Source of the DNA: Hymenobacter edaphi
GTDB lineage: Bacteria > Bacteroidota > Bacteroidia > Cytophagales > Hymenobacteraceae
Assembly (NCBI RefSeq): GCF_003258365.1
Contig: NZ_QHKM01000002.1
Coordinates: forward strand, 496,001-560,000
Length of the DNA: 64,000 nt
Direction of reading: 5' to 3'
Shown: piece by piece, positions 8,473-16,993 of the stretch
How positions within the stretch are numbered: the stretch's first letter is position 1
Layout: the number at the start of each line of letters is the position of its first letter
Translations under genes and position numbers: made by a program
The notes under the pieces: generated by a model
What the model was told of the DNA's origin: nothing
Databases searched by the model: none
What the model saw: the letters and a program-made list of their open reading frames with translations, nothing else

Positions 8473-8627
8473 ACCGCCAAGTGCCCGAACCAACCGTCAC
8501 GTAAGTAAACCGGCACCCGGCGCCCGAACCGGGCTGTGCGGCGCCGGGAGGGCCGGGTGGCACACCCAATAACGCCTAATCTCCCAAACTCCCGCCCGTC
8601 TACCCGCCCACCCTCACCCCCTATCCT

Positions 8628-8635
8628 TACCTTTG
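8628..8635 (+). promoter_or_regulatory. -7 promoter element for the glycosyltransferase
   Basis: TACCTTTG, a full match to TAnnTTTG, 33 bases before the ATG at 8669. A -33 TTG is not evident. Confidence 0.5.
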
Positions 8636-8668
8636 CCGCACCGGTGCCCAACCCGCGCCGGCTTTTTT

Positions 8669-9787
8669 ATGCGCGTTGCCATCGTCATCAATACCAGCTG
8701 GAACATCTGGAACTTCCGCCGCAACCTCGTGCGCGCCCTGCAGCAGGCCGGCCACGAGGTGCTGGCCATTGCCCCGCCCGATGATTATTCCGCACGGCTG
8801 GAAACCGAGCTGGGCTGCCGCTACGTGCCCATTCCGATGGAAAACAAGGGCACCAACCCGGTAAAGGACGCCGCCCTCACGCGCCGCTTCTACCAGATTT
8901 ACCGCCGCGAGCGGCCCGACGTCATCCTGCACTACACCATCAAGCCCAACATCTACGGCACTATCGCGGCCAAGCTGGCGGGCATCCCCTGCGCCAACAA
9001 CGTGTCGGGCCTCGGCACGGTGTTTATCGTGCAGAACCTGGTGAGCAAGGTGGCCCTGGGCCTCTACCGCTTCGCGTTTCAGTTTCCCAAGCGGGTGTTT
9101 TTTCAGAACGACGACGACCGGCAGCTCTTTCTGCAGCACAAGCTGCTGCGCCCGGAAATCACCGACCTCGTGCCCGGCTCCGGCATCGACGTGGACAAGT
9201 TCCGCCCCGACCCCGCCGCCCCGGTGCGCCACGAGCCCTTCACCTTCCTCATGATTGCCCGCGTGCTCTACGAAAAGGGCGTGGAGGAGTACTTCGAGGC
9301 GGCCCGGCAGGTGCGCGCGGCCGTGCCCGGCACCCGCATTCAGTTGCTCGGCGGCATCGATGAGTCGGGCGGGGTGGGGGTGAAGCGCGTGGTATTCGAG
9401 GAGTGGATGCGGGCCGGCGACGTGGAGTACCTCGGCACCTCCGACGACGTGCCCGCCCACATCCAGCAGGCCGACTGCGTGGTGCTGCCCAGCTACCGCG
9501 AAGGCACCCCCAAAACCCTGCTCGAAGCCGCCGCCCTGGGCAAGCCCCTCGTGACCACCGACGTGCCCGGCTGCCGCGAAACCGTCGTCGACGGCGACAA
9601 CGGCTACCTCTGCCAGGTACGCTCCGCCGACGACCTGGCGGCCAAGATGCTGCAAGTCCTGCGCCTGCCCGACGCCGAGCTGCGGCGCATGGGCCAGGCC
9701 TCGCGCCGCCTGGCCGAAACCAAGTTCGACGAGCGGCTGGTGCTCGACAAATACCTGCGCACCGTGGCCGAAATCGGCCGCCGCTAA
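8669..9787 (+). CDS. GT4-family glycosyltransferase
   Basis: A 372-residue retaining GT-B glycosyltransferase, probably adding a sugar to a lipid-linked surface glycan. The N-terminal Rossmann half starts MRVAIVINTSWNIWNFR; the donor-binding half starts near residue 190 (FTFLMIARVLYEKGVEEY). The GT4 signature EGTPKTLLE (EX7E, Glu278 and Glu286) and GLGTVF near 114-119 are present. The best family match by eye is the EPS glycosyltransferases that act on undecaprenyl-linked acceptors. The ATG at 8669 is preferred over 8633, because the extra 12 codons cover the -7 element. Seventy-two bases precede rmlC on the same strand, so the pair probably forms one surface-polysaccharide operon. Confidence 0.88.
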   Translation: MRVAIVINTSWNIWNFRRNLVRALQQAGHEVLAIAPPDDYSARLETELGCRYVPIPMENKGTNPVKDAALTRRFYQIYRRERPDVILHYTIKPNIYGTIAAKLAGIPCANNVSGLGTVFIVQNLVSKVALGLYRFAFQFPKRVFFQNDDDRQLFLQHKLLRPEITDLVPGSGIDVDKFRPDPAAPVRHEPFTFLMIARVLYEKGVEEYFEAARQVRAAVPGTRIQLLGGIDESGGVGVKRVVFEEWMRAGDVEYLGTSDDVPAHIQQADCVVLPSYREGTPKTLLEAAALGKPLVTTDVPGCRETVVDGDNGYLCQVRSADDLAAKMLQVLRLPDAELRRMGQASRRLAETKFDERLVLDKYLRTVAEIGRR

Positions 9788-9859
9788 ACCCACTTCCGGC
9801 CGCCGCTGCGTAGTTTCCGGCGCCGGCCGCCTCCCCATGCCTCTCCCTCTACTTGCCCG

Positions 9860-10405
9860 ATGGAAGTAATTCAGCACCCGATCAGCGGGGTTATCGAACT
9901 GGTGCCGCGCGTGTTCGGCGACGCCCGCGGTACGTTTTTCGAGTCGTTCAGCGCCCGGCTGCTGGCCGATAAAGCCGGCATCGTGGAAGACTGGGTGCAG
10001 GACAACCAGTCCATCTCCGCCGCCGGCGTGTTGCGCGGCCTGCACTTTCAGCGCCCGCCCTACGCCCAGGCCAAGCTGGTGCGCGTGGCCCGCGGCCGCG
10101 CCCTCGACGTGGTCGTGGACATCCGCCGCGACTCGCCCACCTTCGGCCAGCACACCAGCACCCTGCTCACGGCCGAGCGCGCCAACATGCTCTACGTGCC
10201 CGTCGGCTTCGCCCACGGCTTCCTGGCGCTGGACGACGACACCATCTTCCTCTATAAGTGCTCGAACTACTACCACCCGGCTTCGGAAGGTGGCCTGCTC
10301 TGGAACGACCCGGCCCTGGGTATCAACTGGGGGGCCGACGCCCCCAACGTGTCGCCCAAAGACGAAATCCTGCCCCGCCTGAGCGAGCTGACGAGTCCGT
10401 TTTAG
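9860..10405 (+). CDS. rmlC: dTDP-4-dehydrorhamnose 3,5-epimerase
   Basis: Third enzyme of dTDP-L-rhamnose synthesis; it epimerises C3 and C5 of dTDP-6-deoxy-xylo-4-hexulose. 181 residues, the normal length, with a cupin fold. Hallmarks are FFESFS near 26-31, the catalytic His in RGLHFQ (His62), LVRVARGRALDVVVDIR, YVPVGFAHGF, and the C-terminal WNDPALGI. The rmlA, rmlB and rmlD genes are not in the window, so the pathway is split. Follows a glycosyltransferase on the same strand. Confidence 0.95.
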   Translation: MEVIQHPISGVIELVPRVFGDARGTFFESFSARLLADKAGIVEDWVQDNQSISAAGVLRGLHFQRPPYAQAKLVRVARGRALDVVVDIRRDSPTFGQHTSTLLTAERANMLYVPVGFAHGFLALDDDTIFLYKCSNYYHPASEGGLLWNDPALGINWGADAPNVSPKDEILPRLSELTSPF

Positions 10406-10437
10406 GTGAAAGAGTGAGATGGTGAACTGGTGAGTTA
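10406..10437 (+). repeat. GTGA-rich dispersed repeat, copy A
   Basis: Starts at the base after the rmlC stop and is built from GTGAGATGGTGAA-like units. Copy B lies inverted at 10488-10516; copies C and D flank the hairpin at 14242-14293. Confidence 0.6.
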
Positions 10438-10487
10438 ATGTTTGGGAGGCCGGCACCGCGCATTTCGCGCAAGCAGAACGACACTCC

Positions 10488-10516
10488 CCATTTCACCATC
10501 TCACAACTCACCAACC
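10488..10516 (-). repeat. GTGA-rich dispersed repeat, copy B
   Basis: Inverted relative to copy A; sixteen of seventeen bases match in the GTGAGATGGTGAA(A/C)TGG core. The murF stop and its last codons (encoding VGEL) fall inside it. Confidence 0.6.
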
Positions 10517-11823
10517 AGCGTTTCCAGGCCCATGCCGCGGGAGCCTTTTACCAGGATGAGGCGGCCGTCGAGCGGATGCTCGCGCAGCCAGTGGGCGGCC
10601 TGGGCCTTGGTGACGAAGTGGCGGAAGCCCGGACGCTGCGCCCGCTGCATGTCGGTGCCGATGAGCAGTACCAGGCCGAATTCCTGGCGGGCCAGCAGGT
10701 CGCCGAGGGCGTGGTGCTCGGCGGCGCTTTCGTCGCCCAGCTCAAACATATCGGCCAGGATGGCCACCTTGCGGGCGGCCTCGCTGGGCCGGGCGGCCAG
10801 GCTGGCAATGGCCGCGGCCATCGACGAGGGGTTGGCGTTGTAGGCGTCCAGAATCAGCTCGTTGCGCTCGGTGCGCACCAGCTGGGAGCGGTTGTTCTTG
10901 GGGTCGTAGGCGGCCAGGGCGGCGGCAATATCCGCCGACGGCACGCCGAAGTGGGCGCCCACGGCGGCGGCGGCGGCCAGGTTCACGAAGTTGTAGGCCC
11001 CGGTGATGGTGGCTTCCACCAGCGTGCCGTCGAACAGGCGCATGCTCACCTGCGGGGCGGCCGTGAGCAGCTCGGCCGGGTAGGTGTCGCCCGCGCTCGG
11101 GTAGCTCACGCGCGCGGGCACCAGCTGGCCCAATTCGGGCAGGCGCGCATCCTGGGTGTTCACGAAAGCCGTGCCGCCGGTTTCGGCCAGGTAGCGAAAC
11201 AGCTCGCCCTTGCCTTTGGCCACGCCCTCGGCCCCGCCGAAGCCTTCGAGGTGGGCCTTGCCGATGTTGGTGATAAGCCCGTGGGTAGGCTCGGCGTAGC
11301 GGCAGTAGCTGTCGATTTCGCCCTGGTGGTTGGCGCCCATTTCCACCACGGCCAGGTTGTGCTCCTCGGGGTCGATGCTGAGCAGCGTCAGCGGCACGCC
11401 GATGTGGTTGTTGAGGTTGCCGCGGGTGTACTGCACCCGGTAGCGGCGGCTGAGCACGGCGCTGAGCAGCTCCTTGGTGGTGGTTTTGCCGTTGGAGCCC
11501 GTCACGGCCACCACGGGCATTTGCAGCTGCCGGCGGTGGTGGTGGGCTAGCTCCTGCAGGGCCAGCAGCGTGTCGGGCACGTAGGCGTAGCGCGCCGGGT
11601 CGGTGGCGGCCAGCGCGGCATCGTCCACCACGGCCACGCGGGCGCCCTGGGCCAGGGCCTGCGGGGCAAAGTCGGCGCCGCGGAAGCTGGGGCCGTTCAG
11701 GGCCACGAAGAGCGTCTGGTCCTGGGGCTGGCGCGAGTCGGTGCTCACGCGGCGGCACTGCTGAAAGCGGGCGTAGAGGTCAGGAAGGGAAATCGGCGAC
11801 ATACCGGCGGGGTTGGCGTACAT
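10501..11823 (-). CDS. murF: UDP-N-acetylmuramoyl-tripeptide--D-alanyl-D-alanine ligase
   Basis: Cytoplasmic ATP-dependent ligase adding D-Ala-D-Ala to UDP-MurNAc-tripeptide, the last soluble step of peptidoglycan precursor synthesis. About 440 residues. N-terminal UDP-binding domain with VSTDSRQ (26-32); central ATPase with P-loop GSNGKTT (109-115), NNHIGVPLTLL and MGANHQGEI; C-terminal domain with NRSQ and LDAYNANPSSM. Starts at 11823 (MYANP) and 11802 (MSPIS) are both plausible; 11853 would lengthen the N-terminus without a domain reason. It stands alone, away from a dcw cluster. Its last four residues are encoded by repeat copy B. Confidence 0.96.
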   Translation of the reverse strand: MYANPAGMSPISLPDLYARFQQCRRVSTDSRQPQDQTLFVALNGPSFRGADFAPQALAQGARVAVVDDAALAATDPARYAYVPDTLLALQELAHHHRRQLQMPVVAVTGSNGKTTTKELLSAVLSRRYRVQYTRGNLNNHIGVPLTLLSIDPEEHNLAVVEMGANHQGEIDSYCRYAEPTHGLITNIGKAHLEGFGGAEGVAKGKGELFRYLAETGGTAFVNTQDARLPELGQLVPARVSYPSAGDTYPAELLTAAPQVSMRLFDGTLVEATITGAYNFVNLAAAAAVGAHFGVPSADIAAALAAYDPKNNRSQLVRTERNELILDAYNANPSSMAAAIASLAARPSEAARKVAILADMFELGDESAAEHHALGDLLARQEFGLVLLIGTDMQRAQRPGFRHFVTKAQAAHWLREHPLDGRLILVKGSRGMGLETLVGEL

Positions 11824-11919
11824 TGGGAACGGAACCAAATAGCTCCGGCGCAAATTTTGCTGTTTGTTCCAACCTAATTTTCTTTTTCAGGATCAATCCT
11901 GCTATTAACCCCCTCTGCT

Positions 11920-14205
11920 ATGCTGCGTCGTTTACCCGCCTTGCTGGCCCTGCTGCTGCCGCTGAGCGTGGCCGCCCAAACCAGCCGCTTCGGCTTCGAG
12001 TACCGCCCGCGCCTGGCTCCGGTGCTGGCCGCCGGCGACACCCTGCGCCAGGCCTGGGTTGGCGGCTTCGATAGCCCGCAGTACTCCAACATCGACCTGA
12101 ACGGCGACGGAAAGCTGGATCTGTTCGTGTTTGAGCGCATGAGCGGCCGCGTGCTGACCTTCCTGAACGCGGGCACCGGCACCGGGAAACGTTGGCTGTA
12201 CGCCCCCGACTACGAAACGGTCTTTCCGGCCAATCTGGCCAACTGGGCCCTGCTGCGCGACTACAACTGCGACGGCCGCCCCGACCTCTTTACGTCCGGT
12301 GCCGCCACCGACGTGCGCGTGTACCAGAACGTGGCCGGCCCCGGCGGGCGGCCCGCGTTCCAGCTGATTACCTCCCAGCTGGAGTCCATTCAGATCGACG
12401 GGCGCCCGTTCGTGACCAACGTGGACGTGAGCCCCTACAACGTGCCGGCCATTCAGGACGTGAACGGCGACGGGAAGATTGACATTCTGATGCTGGACCC
12501 GGTCGGGGGCAGCACCATTCAGTACTACCAGAACATCAGCGCGGCCTGCGGCGGGCTCGATTTCAATTACCGCTCGGCCGAAGCCTGGGCGGGCCTGCGC
12601 TACTGCGGCCCGCTGGGCACCAGCTACGCCACCGGCGGGGCCCAGTGCCGCCCCGTCGCCCCCGACCCCGGCCGCACCAACCACACCGGCGGCGGGGCCC
12701 TGCTGCTGCAGGATTTCGACAACGACGGCGACCAGGACCTGCTGATCGGGCGCGACTTCACGGCCGATCTGGCGGCCGTGCGCAACACGGGCACCAACGC
12801 CACGGCCGCTACCAACGCCAGCAGCGTGCTCAGCAGCATTCCCAACGGGGCCGGCCCGGTGTCGGTGGTTACGTACCCGGCGCCCTACATCGTGGACGCC
12901 ACGCTGGACGGCACACCCGACCTGGTGGTGGCCTCGGCCCAGGTCGACCACACCGACCGCACCAGCATGCGCAACAACGGCGTGTGGTTTGAAAATACCG
13001 GCACCGCCACGGCGCCGGTGTACGTGCGCCGCACCGGCAGCTTTCTGCAACACCAGATGATTGACCTGAGCGAAGCGGCCGCCACGGCCTTTGCCGACCT
13101 CGACGGCGACGGGCTGGTGGACATGCTCGTGGCCAGCGGCAAAGACCAGTACGGGGCCTTCAACAGCGGCACCGATTACCGCTCCACCATTGCGCACTAC
13201 CGCAACGTGGGCACGGCCCGGCAGCCGGTGTTCAGCCTGGTCACCAGCGACTACCTGGGCCTTTCGGCGCGCAACTTCAGCGACATCCGGCCCGTGCTGG
13301 CCGACCTCAACCACGACGGCGCCGTGGACCTGGCCTTCGGCGGCTACTACATCGGGGCCTCGTTTATCTTTTACTACCTGAACACGGCCGCGGCCGGCCA
13401 GCCCGTCAGCTTCAACACGGCACAGCTCAACAACCTGAACGGCCTCGGCAACCGCACCCACGACACGCCCTGCTTCGCCGACGTGGACGGCGACGGTTAT
13501 CTCGACCTGCTGCTCGGCACCAGCGTGGGCGCCTCGGGCGGCGCGCTCTACTACTACCACCGCGACCCCGCCCAGCCCCTGGCCGACGGCTTCACGCTGG
13601 TCAACAACGACTACGGTGCCATTCGCCTGGGCAGCGGCGCCAAGCCCCAGCTGCTAGCCCCCGCCGTGGCCGACGTGGACCGCGACGGCACGCCCGACCT
13701 GCTGACCATCGACGGCACCGGCATCGTGCACATGTACAGCAACTTCCGCGCGCAGTCCGGCGTGTTCTTCGACCGCACCGACCTGTTTCTGAACGCGGTG
13801 GCGGGCCAGTACGAGGTTTCGCGCCTGGGCTACGGCAACGGGCGCAACCACTTGGCCCTGGCCGACATCAACGCCGACGGCGTGCCCGAACTGGTGGCGG
13901 GCCTCGAAACCGGCGGGGTGCTGCTCTACGGCACCCGCAACACCGTGACCAGCACCCGCGCCCAGACCACCACTGCCCTGCCGCTGCAAGTGTACCCCAA
14001 CCCGGCCCAGGACGTGGTGACCGTGGAAACGCCCACGGCCACCCGCGTGCTGCTGCGCGACCTGCTGGGCCGCGTGGTGCAGCAGGCCGAGGCCGCCCAG
14101 CGCCAGCACCACCTGAGCCTGCGCACCCTGCCCGCCGGCGTGTACCTGCTCGAAGCCACCGACGCCACTGGCCGCCGCGGCGTGCAGCGCCTGACGGTGA
14201 AATAG
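11920..14205 (+). CDS. Secreted VCBS/FG-GAP repeat protein with T9SS sorting domain
   Basis: A 761-residue cell-surface protein. Signal peptide MLRRLPALLALLLPLSVAAQ. About ten calcium-loop repeats of the form D-x-D/N-x-D-G-x-x-D-L follow (DLNGDGKLDLF, DVNGDGKIDIL, DFDNDGDQDLL, DLDGDGLVDML, DLNHDGAVDLA, DVDGDGYLDLL, DVDRDGTPDLL, DINADGVPELV), as in integrin-like beta propellers. The C-terminal 75 residues (VYPNPAQDVVTV, LPAGVYLLEA) form a type A T9SS domain. Likely an adhesin or matrix component; ligand unknown. It faces the omega-amidase gene across a long shared hairpin. Confidence 0.9.
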   Translation: MLRRLPALLALLLPLSVAAQTSRFGFEYRPRLAPVLAAGDTLRQAWVGGFDSPQYSNIDLNGDGKLDLFVFERMSGRVLTFLNAGTGTGKRWLYAPDYETVFPANLANWALLRDYNCDGRPDLFTSGAATDVRVYQNVAGPGGRPAFQLITSQLESIQIDGRPFVTNVDVSPYNVPAIQDVNGDGKIDILMLDPVGGSTIQYYQNISAACGGLDFNYRSAEAWAGLRYCGPLGTSYATGGAQCRPVAPDPGRTNHTGGGALLLQDFDNDGDQDLLIGRDFTADLAAVRNTGTNATAATNASSVLSSIPNGAGPVSVVTYPAPYIVDATLDGTPDLVVASAQVDHTDRTSMRNNGVWFENTGTATAPVYVRRTGSFLQHQMIDLSEAAATAFADLDGDGLVDMLVASGKDQYGAFNSGTDYRSTIAHYRNVGTARQPVFSLVTSDYLGLSARNFSDIRPVLADLNHDGAVDLAFGGYYIGASFIFYYLNTAAAGQPVSFNTAQLNNLNGLGNRTHDTPCFADVDGDGYLDLLLGTSVGASGGALYYYHRDPAQPLADGFTLVNNDYGAIRLGSGAKPQLLAPAVADVDRDGTPDLLTIDGTGIVHMYSNFRAQSGVFFDRTDLFLNAVAGQYEVSRLGYGNGRNHLALADINADGVPELVAGLETGGVLLYGTRNTVTSTRAQTTTALPLQVYPNPAQDVVTVETPTATRVLLRDLLGRVVQQAEAAQRQHHLSLRTLPAGVYLLEATDATGRRGVQRLTVK

Positions 14206-14228
14206 GGAGTTGGTGAAATGGTGAGTTG
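14205..14228 (+). repeat. GTGA-rich dispersed repeat, copy C
   Basis: Begins in the stop codon of the VCBS gene and reads GGGAGTTGGTGAAATGGTGA and onward. It forms an inverted pair with copy D around the terminator hairpin. Confidence 0.6.
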
Positions 14229-14241
14229 ACTCCCGGCTTCC

Positions 14242-14293
14242 CTACACCGAAACGGCCCCGCCTGCAACTGCAGGCGGGGCCGTTTCGGTGTAG
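14242..14293. terminator. Bidirectional terminator, 25-bp perfect stem
   Basis: Arms 14242-14266 and 14269-14293 are perfectly complementary with a 2-base spacer. It lies between convergent genes ending at 14205 (+) and 14331 (-) and can serve both. Confidence 0.8.
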
Positions 14294-14319
14294 CTGGTTG
14301 GAAAGCCATCAGGCCAGCA

Positions 14320-14352
14320 AACTCGCCACTTCACAATTTCACCAGCTCACCA
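14320..14352 (-). repeat. GTGA-rich dispersed repeat, copy D
   Basis: On the minus strand it reads GTGGTGAGCTGGTGAAATTG and onward. It encodes the last residues (GELVKL) and stop of the omega-amidase. Confidence 0.55.
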
Positions 14353-15170
14353 CTGGTGCGCAGCTCAAACTCGTCGGCGTCGAGCAGGGCGGGGAAGCGG
14401 CTGCGGTAGGCCTCCAGGTCGGCGCGGCGCAGGGTGCGGGTGATGCCCGTTTCCTGGTTGCCGACTTCCACCAGGTACTCGCCCTTCATGTCGAGCAGGG
14501 CCGAGTCGCCGTCGTAGGGCTGGCCGGCGGGGTCGAGGCCGAGGCAGTTCACTCCCATCGTATACGCCTGGTTTTCGATGGCGCGGGCGCGCAGCAGCGT
14601 TATCCAGGCGGTGCGGCGGGCAGCGGGCCAGTTGGCCACGTACAGCAGCAGGTCGTAGGGCTGGTGCAGGTCGTTGCGGCTCCACACGGGGAAGCGCAGG
14701 TCGTAGCAGATCAGCGGGCAGATGCGCCAGCCGCGCCACTCTTCCACCAAGCGCTGCTGCCCGGCGCTGTACACTTCATGCTCGCCGGCCATGCGGAAGA
14801 GGTGGCGCTTGTCGTAGTGGCTGAACGAGCCGTCGGGGCGCACCCAGAGCAGGCGGTTGTAGAAGCGGCCTTCCTCGTCGCGGGTCATCACGCTGCCGGT
14901 TATTACGGCGTCGCGCCGGGCGGCCAGCTCGCGCATCCAAGCCAGGGTGGGGCCGTCGACGGGCTCGGCCCAGTGCGCGGCATCCATGCTGAAGCCGGTG
15001 CTGAACATCTCGGGCAGCACGATGAGGTCGGTGGCAACGGATATTTCGGCGATGTGCGCGGCCAGCTCGGCCCGGTTGGTCGCCGGGGAGTGCCACTTCA
15101 GCGGAAGCTGGATAAAGGAAACGGTGAGGTCGGACACGGTGGAGGGGCGCTTGGGGTCTTTCCCGAGCAT
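14331..15170 (-). CDS. Nitrilase-superfamily omega-amidase (YafV-like)
   Basis: A 279-residue C-N hydrolase of the nitrilase superfamily. It probably hydrolyses 2-oxoglutaramate or 2-oxosuccinamate, the products of glutamine or asparagine transamination. Catalytic triad: Glu54 in LPEMFSTGF, Lys121 in YDKRHLF, Cys155 in LICYDLRFP. The aminotransferase lies immediately upstream on the same strand (119-base gap), the classic transaminase/omega-amidase pairing, which can drive methionine regeneration in methionine salvage. The start at 15170 is the only ATG before the conserved beta strand. The C-terminal residues come from repeat copy D. Confidence 0.88.
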   Translation of the reverse strand: MLGKDPKRPSTVSDLTVSFIQLPLKWHSPATNRAELAAHIAEISVATDLIVLPEMFSTGFSMDAAHWAEPVDGPTLAWMRELAARRDAVITGSVMTRDEEGRFYNRLLWVRPDGSFSHYDKRHLFRMAGEHEVYSAGQQRLVEEWRGWRICPLICYDLRFPVWSRNDLHQPYDLLLYVANWPAARRTAWITLLRARAIENQAYTMGVNCLGLDPAGQPYDGDSALLDMKGEYLVEVGNQETGITRTLRRADLEAYRSRFPALLDADEFELRTSGELVKL

Positions 15171-15289
15171 GTTACTGAATTATGGCCGAAAAGCCAAATT
15201 GAAATACGCATAGTGCTAATAAATGCACTGGTATTGTGCAACCGGCAATCAATTTCCCGTTTAGCAGGCCGCCAGCCGCCCGGTCGGGC

Positions 15290-16450
15290 CTAGCGCCGGG
15301 CGGCAAACTGTTGCAGCCGCTCGGCCGCGGCGCGCAGGGTATCGTCCTGCTTGGCGAAGCAGAAGCGTACGAGGCCGTGGTCGGTGCCGTCGTGGTAGAA
15401 GGGCGACACGGGCACCACGGCCACGCCAGCTTCCCGGGTCAGGCGGCGGGCAAAGGCCACGTCGGCCTCGCCGCCGGGCGCCAGCTGCTGGTAGCGCGCC
15501 AGCTGGAAGTAGGAACCCTCGGAGGGCAGCAGCTCGAAGCCGGTGCCCTGCATCAGCTGCCCGAACAGGTCGCGCTTCTGCTGCATGAAGGCGGGCAAGT
15601 AGTCGTAGCTGCCGGCGTCGCCGAGCACGTCGGCAATGGCCAGCTGGAAGGGCGTGCTCACGGCAAAGGTCACGAACTGGTGCACGCGGCGCACCTCGGC
15701 GCTGAGCGCGGCCGGGGCCACGCAGTAGCCCACTTTCCAGCCGGTGGCATGGTAGGTTTTGCCAAACGACGACACCACGAAGGCCCGCTCGCGCAGCTCC
15801 GCGTGCTGCAGGGCCGAGCGGTGCGGGCGCCCGTCGAAGGTCATGTGCTCGTACACCTCGTCGGAGAGCAGCAGGGTCTCGGTGCCGCGCAGCAGCTCGG
15901 CCAGCTGCTGCCAGTCGGCTGCGGTCCACACCGCGCCGGTGGGGTTGTGTGGGGTATTCACCATCACCAGGCGGGTGCGCGGCGAGAGGGCGGCGCGCAC
16001 CTGGTCCCAGTCGGGGCGGAAGTCGGGCAGGCGCAGGGGCACGTACACCGGCCGCCCGCCCGCCAGCCGGATGGCCGGGGCGTAGGAATCGTAGGCGGGC
16101 TCCAGCACCACCACCTCGTCGCCCGGCCGCACCACGGCCGTGATGACGGCAAACAGCGCCTCGGTGGCGCCGCTGCACACGGTAATGTCGGTACCGGCGT
16201 CAGGCGCCGCGACGCCGTAGATGCGGGCGATTTTCTCGGCAATCAGCTCGCGCAGGCGCGGCAGGCCCGGCATGGGCGCGTACTGGTGCTGGCTGCCTTG
16301 GGCGTGGCGCACCAGGGCATCAGTAAGCGCGGCGGGCGGGTTGAAATCGGGGAAACCCTGGGCGAGGTTGATGGCGCCGTGCTCGGTGGCCAGCTGGGTC
16401 ATCACCGCGAAAATGCTGGTGCCGACGTCGGGGAGTTTGGAGGTAAGCAA
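15290..16450 (-). CDS. Class I/II aminotransferase, methionine/glutamine transaminase type
   Basis: A 386-residue fold-type I PLP enzyme close to YbdL and KAT III/glutamine transaminase K. MLTSKLPDVGTSIF and INLAQGFPDF are typical of that branch. The PLP lysine is Lys231 in SSFGKTYHATGWK. NTPHNPTG (165-172), SDEVYEHM (196-203) and the C-terminal Arg in LVRFCFAK are present. Known enzymes of this group transaminate 2-oxo-4-methylthiobutyrate to methionine using Gln, and the downstream omega-amidase would pull the reaction forward. Annotation databases often call these methionine aminotransferase. Confidence 0.9.
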   Translation of the reverse strand: MLTSKLPDVGTSIFAVMTQLATEHGAINLAQGFPDFNPPAALTDALVRHAQGSQHQYAPMPGLPRLRELIAEKIARIYGVAAPDAGTDITVCSGATEALFAVITAVVRPGDEVVVLEPAYDSYAPAIRLAGGRPVYVPLRLPDFRPDWDQVRAALSPRTRLVMVNTPHNPTGAVWTAADWQQLAELLRGTETLLLSDEVYEHMTFDGRPHRSALQHAELRERAFVVSSFGKTYHATGWKVGYCVAPAALSAEVRRVHQFVTFAVSTPFQLAIADVLGDAGSYDYLPAFMQQKRDLFGQLMQGTGFELLPSEGSYFQLARYQQLAPGGEADVAFARRLTREAGVAVVPVSPFYHDGTDHGLVRFCFAKQDDTLRAAAERLQQFAARR

Positions 16451-16501
16451 GGGAGAATGGGGAAGCAGTGGAAGCCGACAAGTTACGGCCCACGCAATAT
16501 G

Positions 16502-16975
16502 CTACTTGTCGAAGTAGTGCAGTATACTATCCGCTTGCGTCGCGCCTAAATCCTCCCGGTGCCTGTCCAATGCTTTCCTGACATCTTTCTCTGTCTGCCC
16601 GGCTCCAGTCCAACGGATGACGGAAACGCCGCGGCTGCCGTTGATAAAGTAGCAAGTAGTCCAGTGCGAGGAGAGCGGGCTAATGATGTAAAACAAGCCA
16701 AAGTTGTTTTGGCTAACCAACTTATGCAGGCAGACATCAGGTCGTCGGACATCAACGTACCAGTCCATGTTGTTCTGCCTCGAAATGAAAGCCGATAGCC
16801 GGCGGATGTCACGGTTACGAAGCTGTAGCGCTGCTACCTGCGTGCAATGCTTGGGTGGTAACCAAGGGGACTTTGTGCCGTCCGCATTTTCACGCATCAA
16901 TTGCTGAAACTTCGGCGCACAGCTTGAAAACAGACCTAGGCTCAACAGGCTGACAAATAGTTGTTTCGCAGTCAT
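16502..16975 (-). CDS. Hypothetical lipoprotein
   Basis: 157 residues. Signal MTAKQLFVSLLSLGLFSSC with a lipobox at Cys19 predicts an outer-membrane or periplasmic lipoprotein. The mature part has a WYVDVRRPDV segment and two further cysteines but no domain I recognise. Codon use is less GC-biased than in the neighbours, which may mean a younger or transferred gene. It follows the histidine kinase by 18 bases on the same strand and may be co-transcribed with it. Confidence 0.7.
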   Translation of the reverse strand: MTAKQLFVSLLSLGLFSSCAPKFQQLMRENADGTKSPWLPPKHCTQVAALQLRNRDIRRLSAFISRQNNMDWYVDVRRPDVCLHKLVSQNNFGLFYIISPLSSHWTTCYFINGSRGVSVIRWTGAGQTEKDVRKALDRHREDLGATQADSILHYFDK

Positions 16976-16993
16976 TGGCCGTCAAAGGTTTCG

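Noticed and set aside
8669-10405. Full O-antigen or capsule cluster
   Set aside because: Only one glycosyltransferase and rmlC are present; flippase, polymerase and other rml genes are absent.
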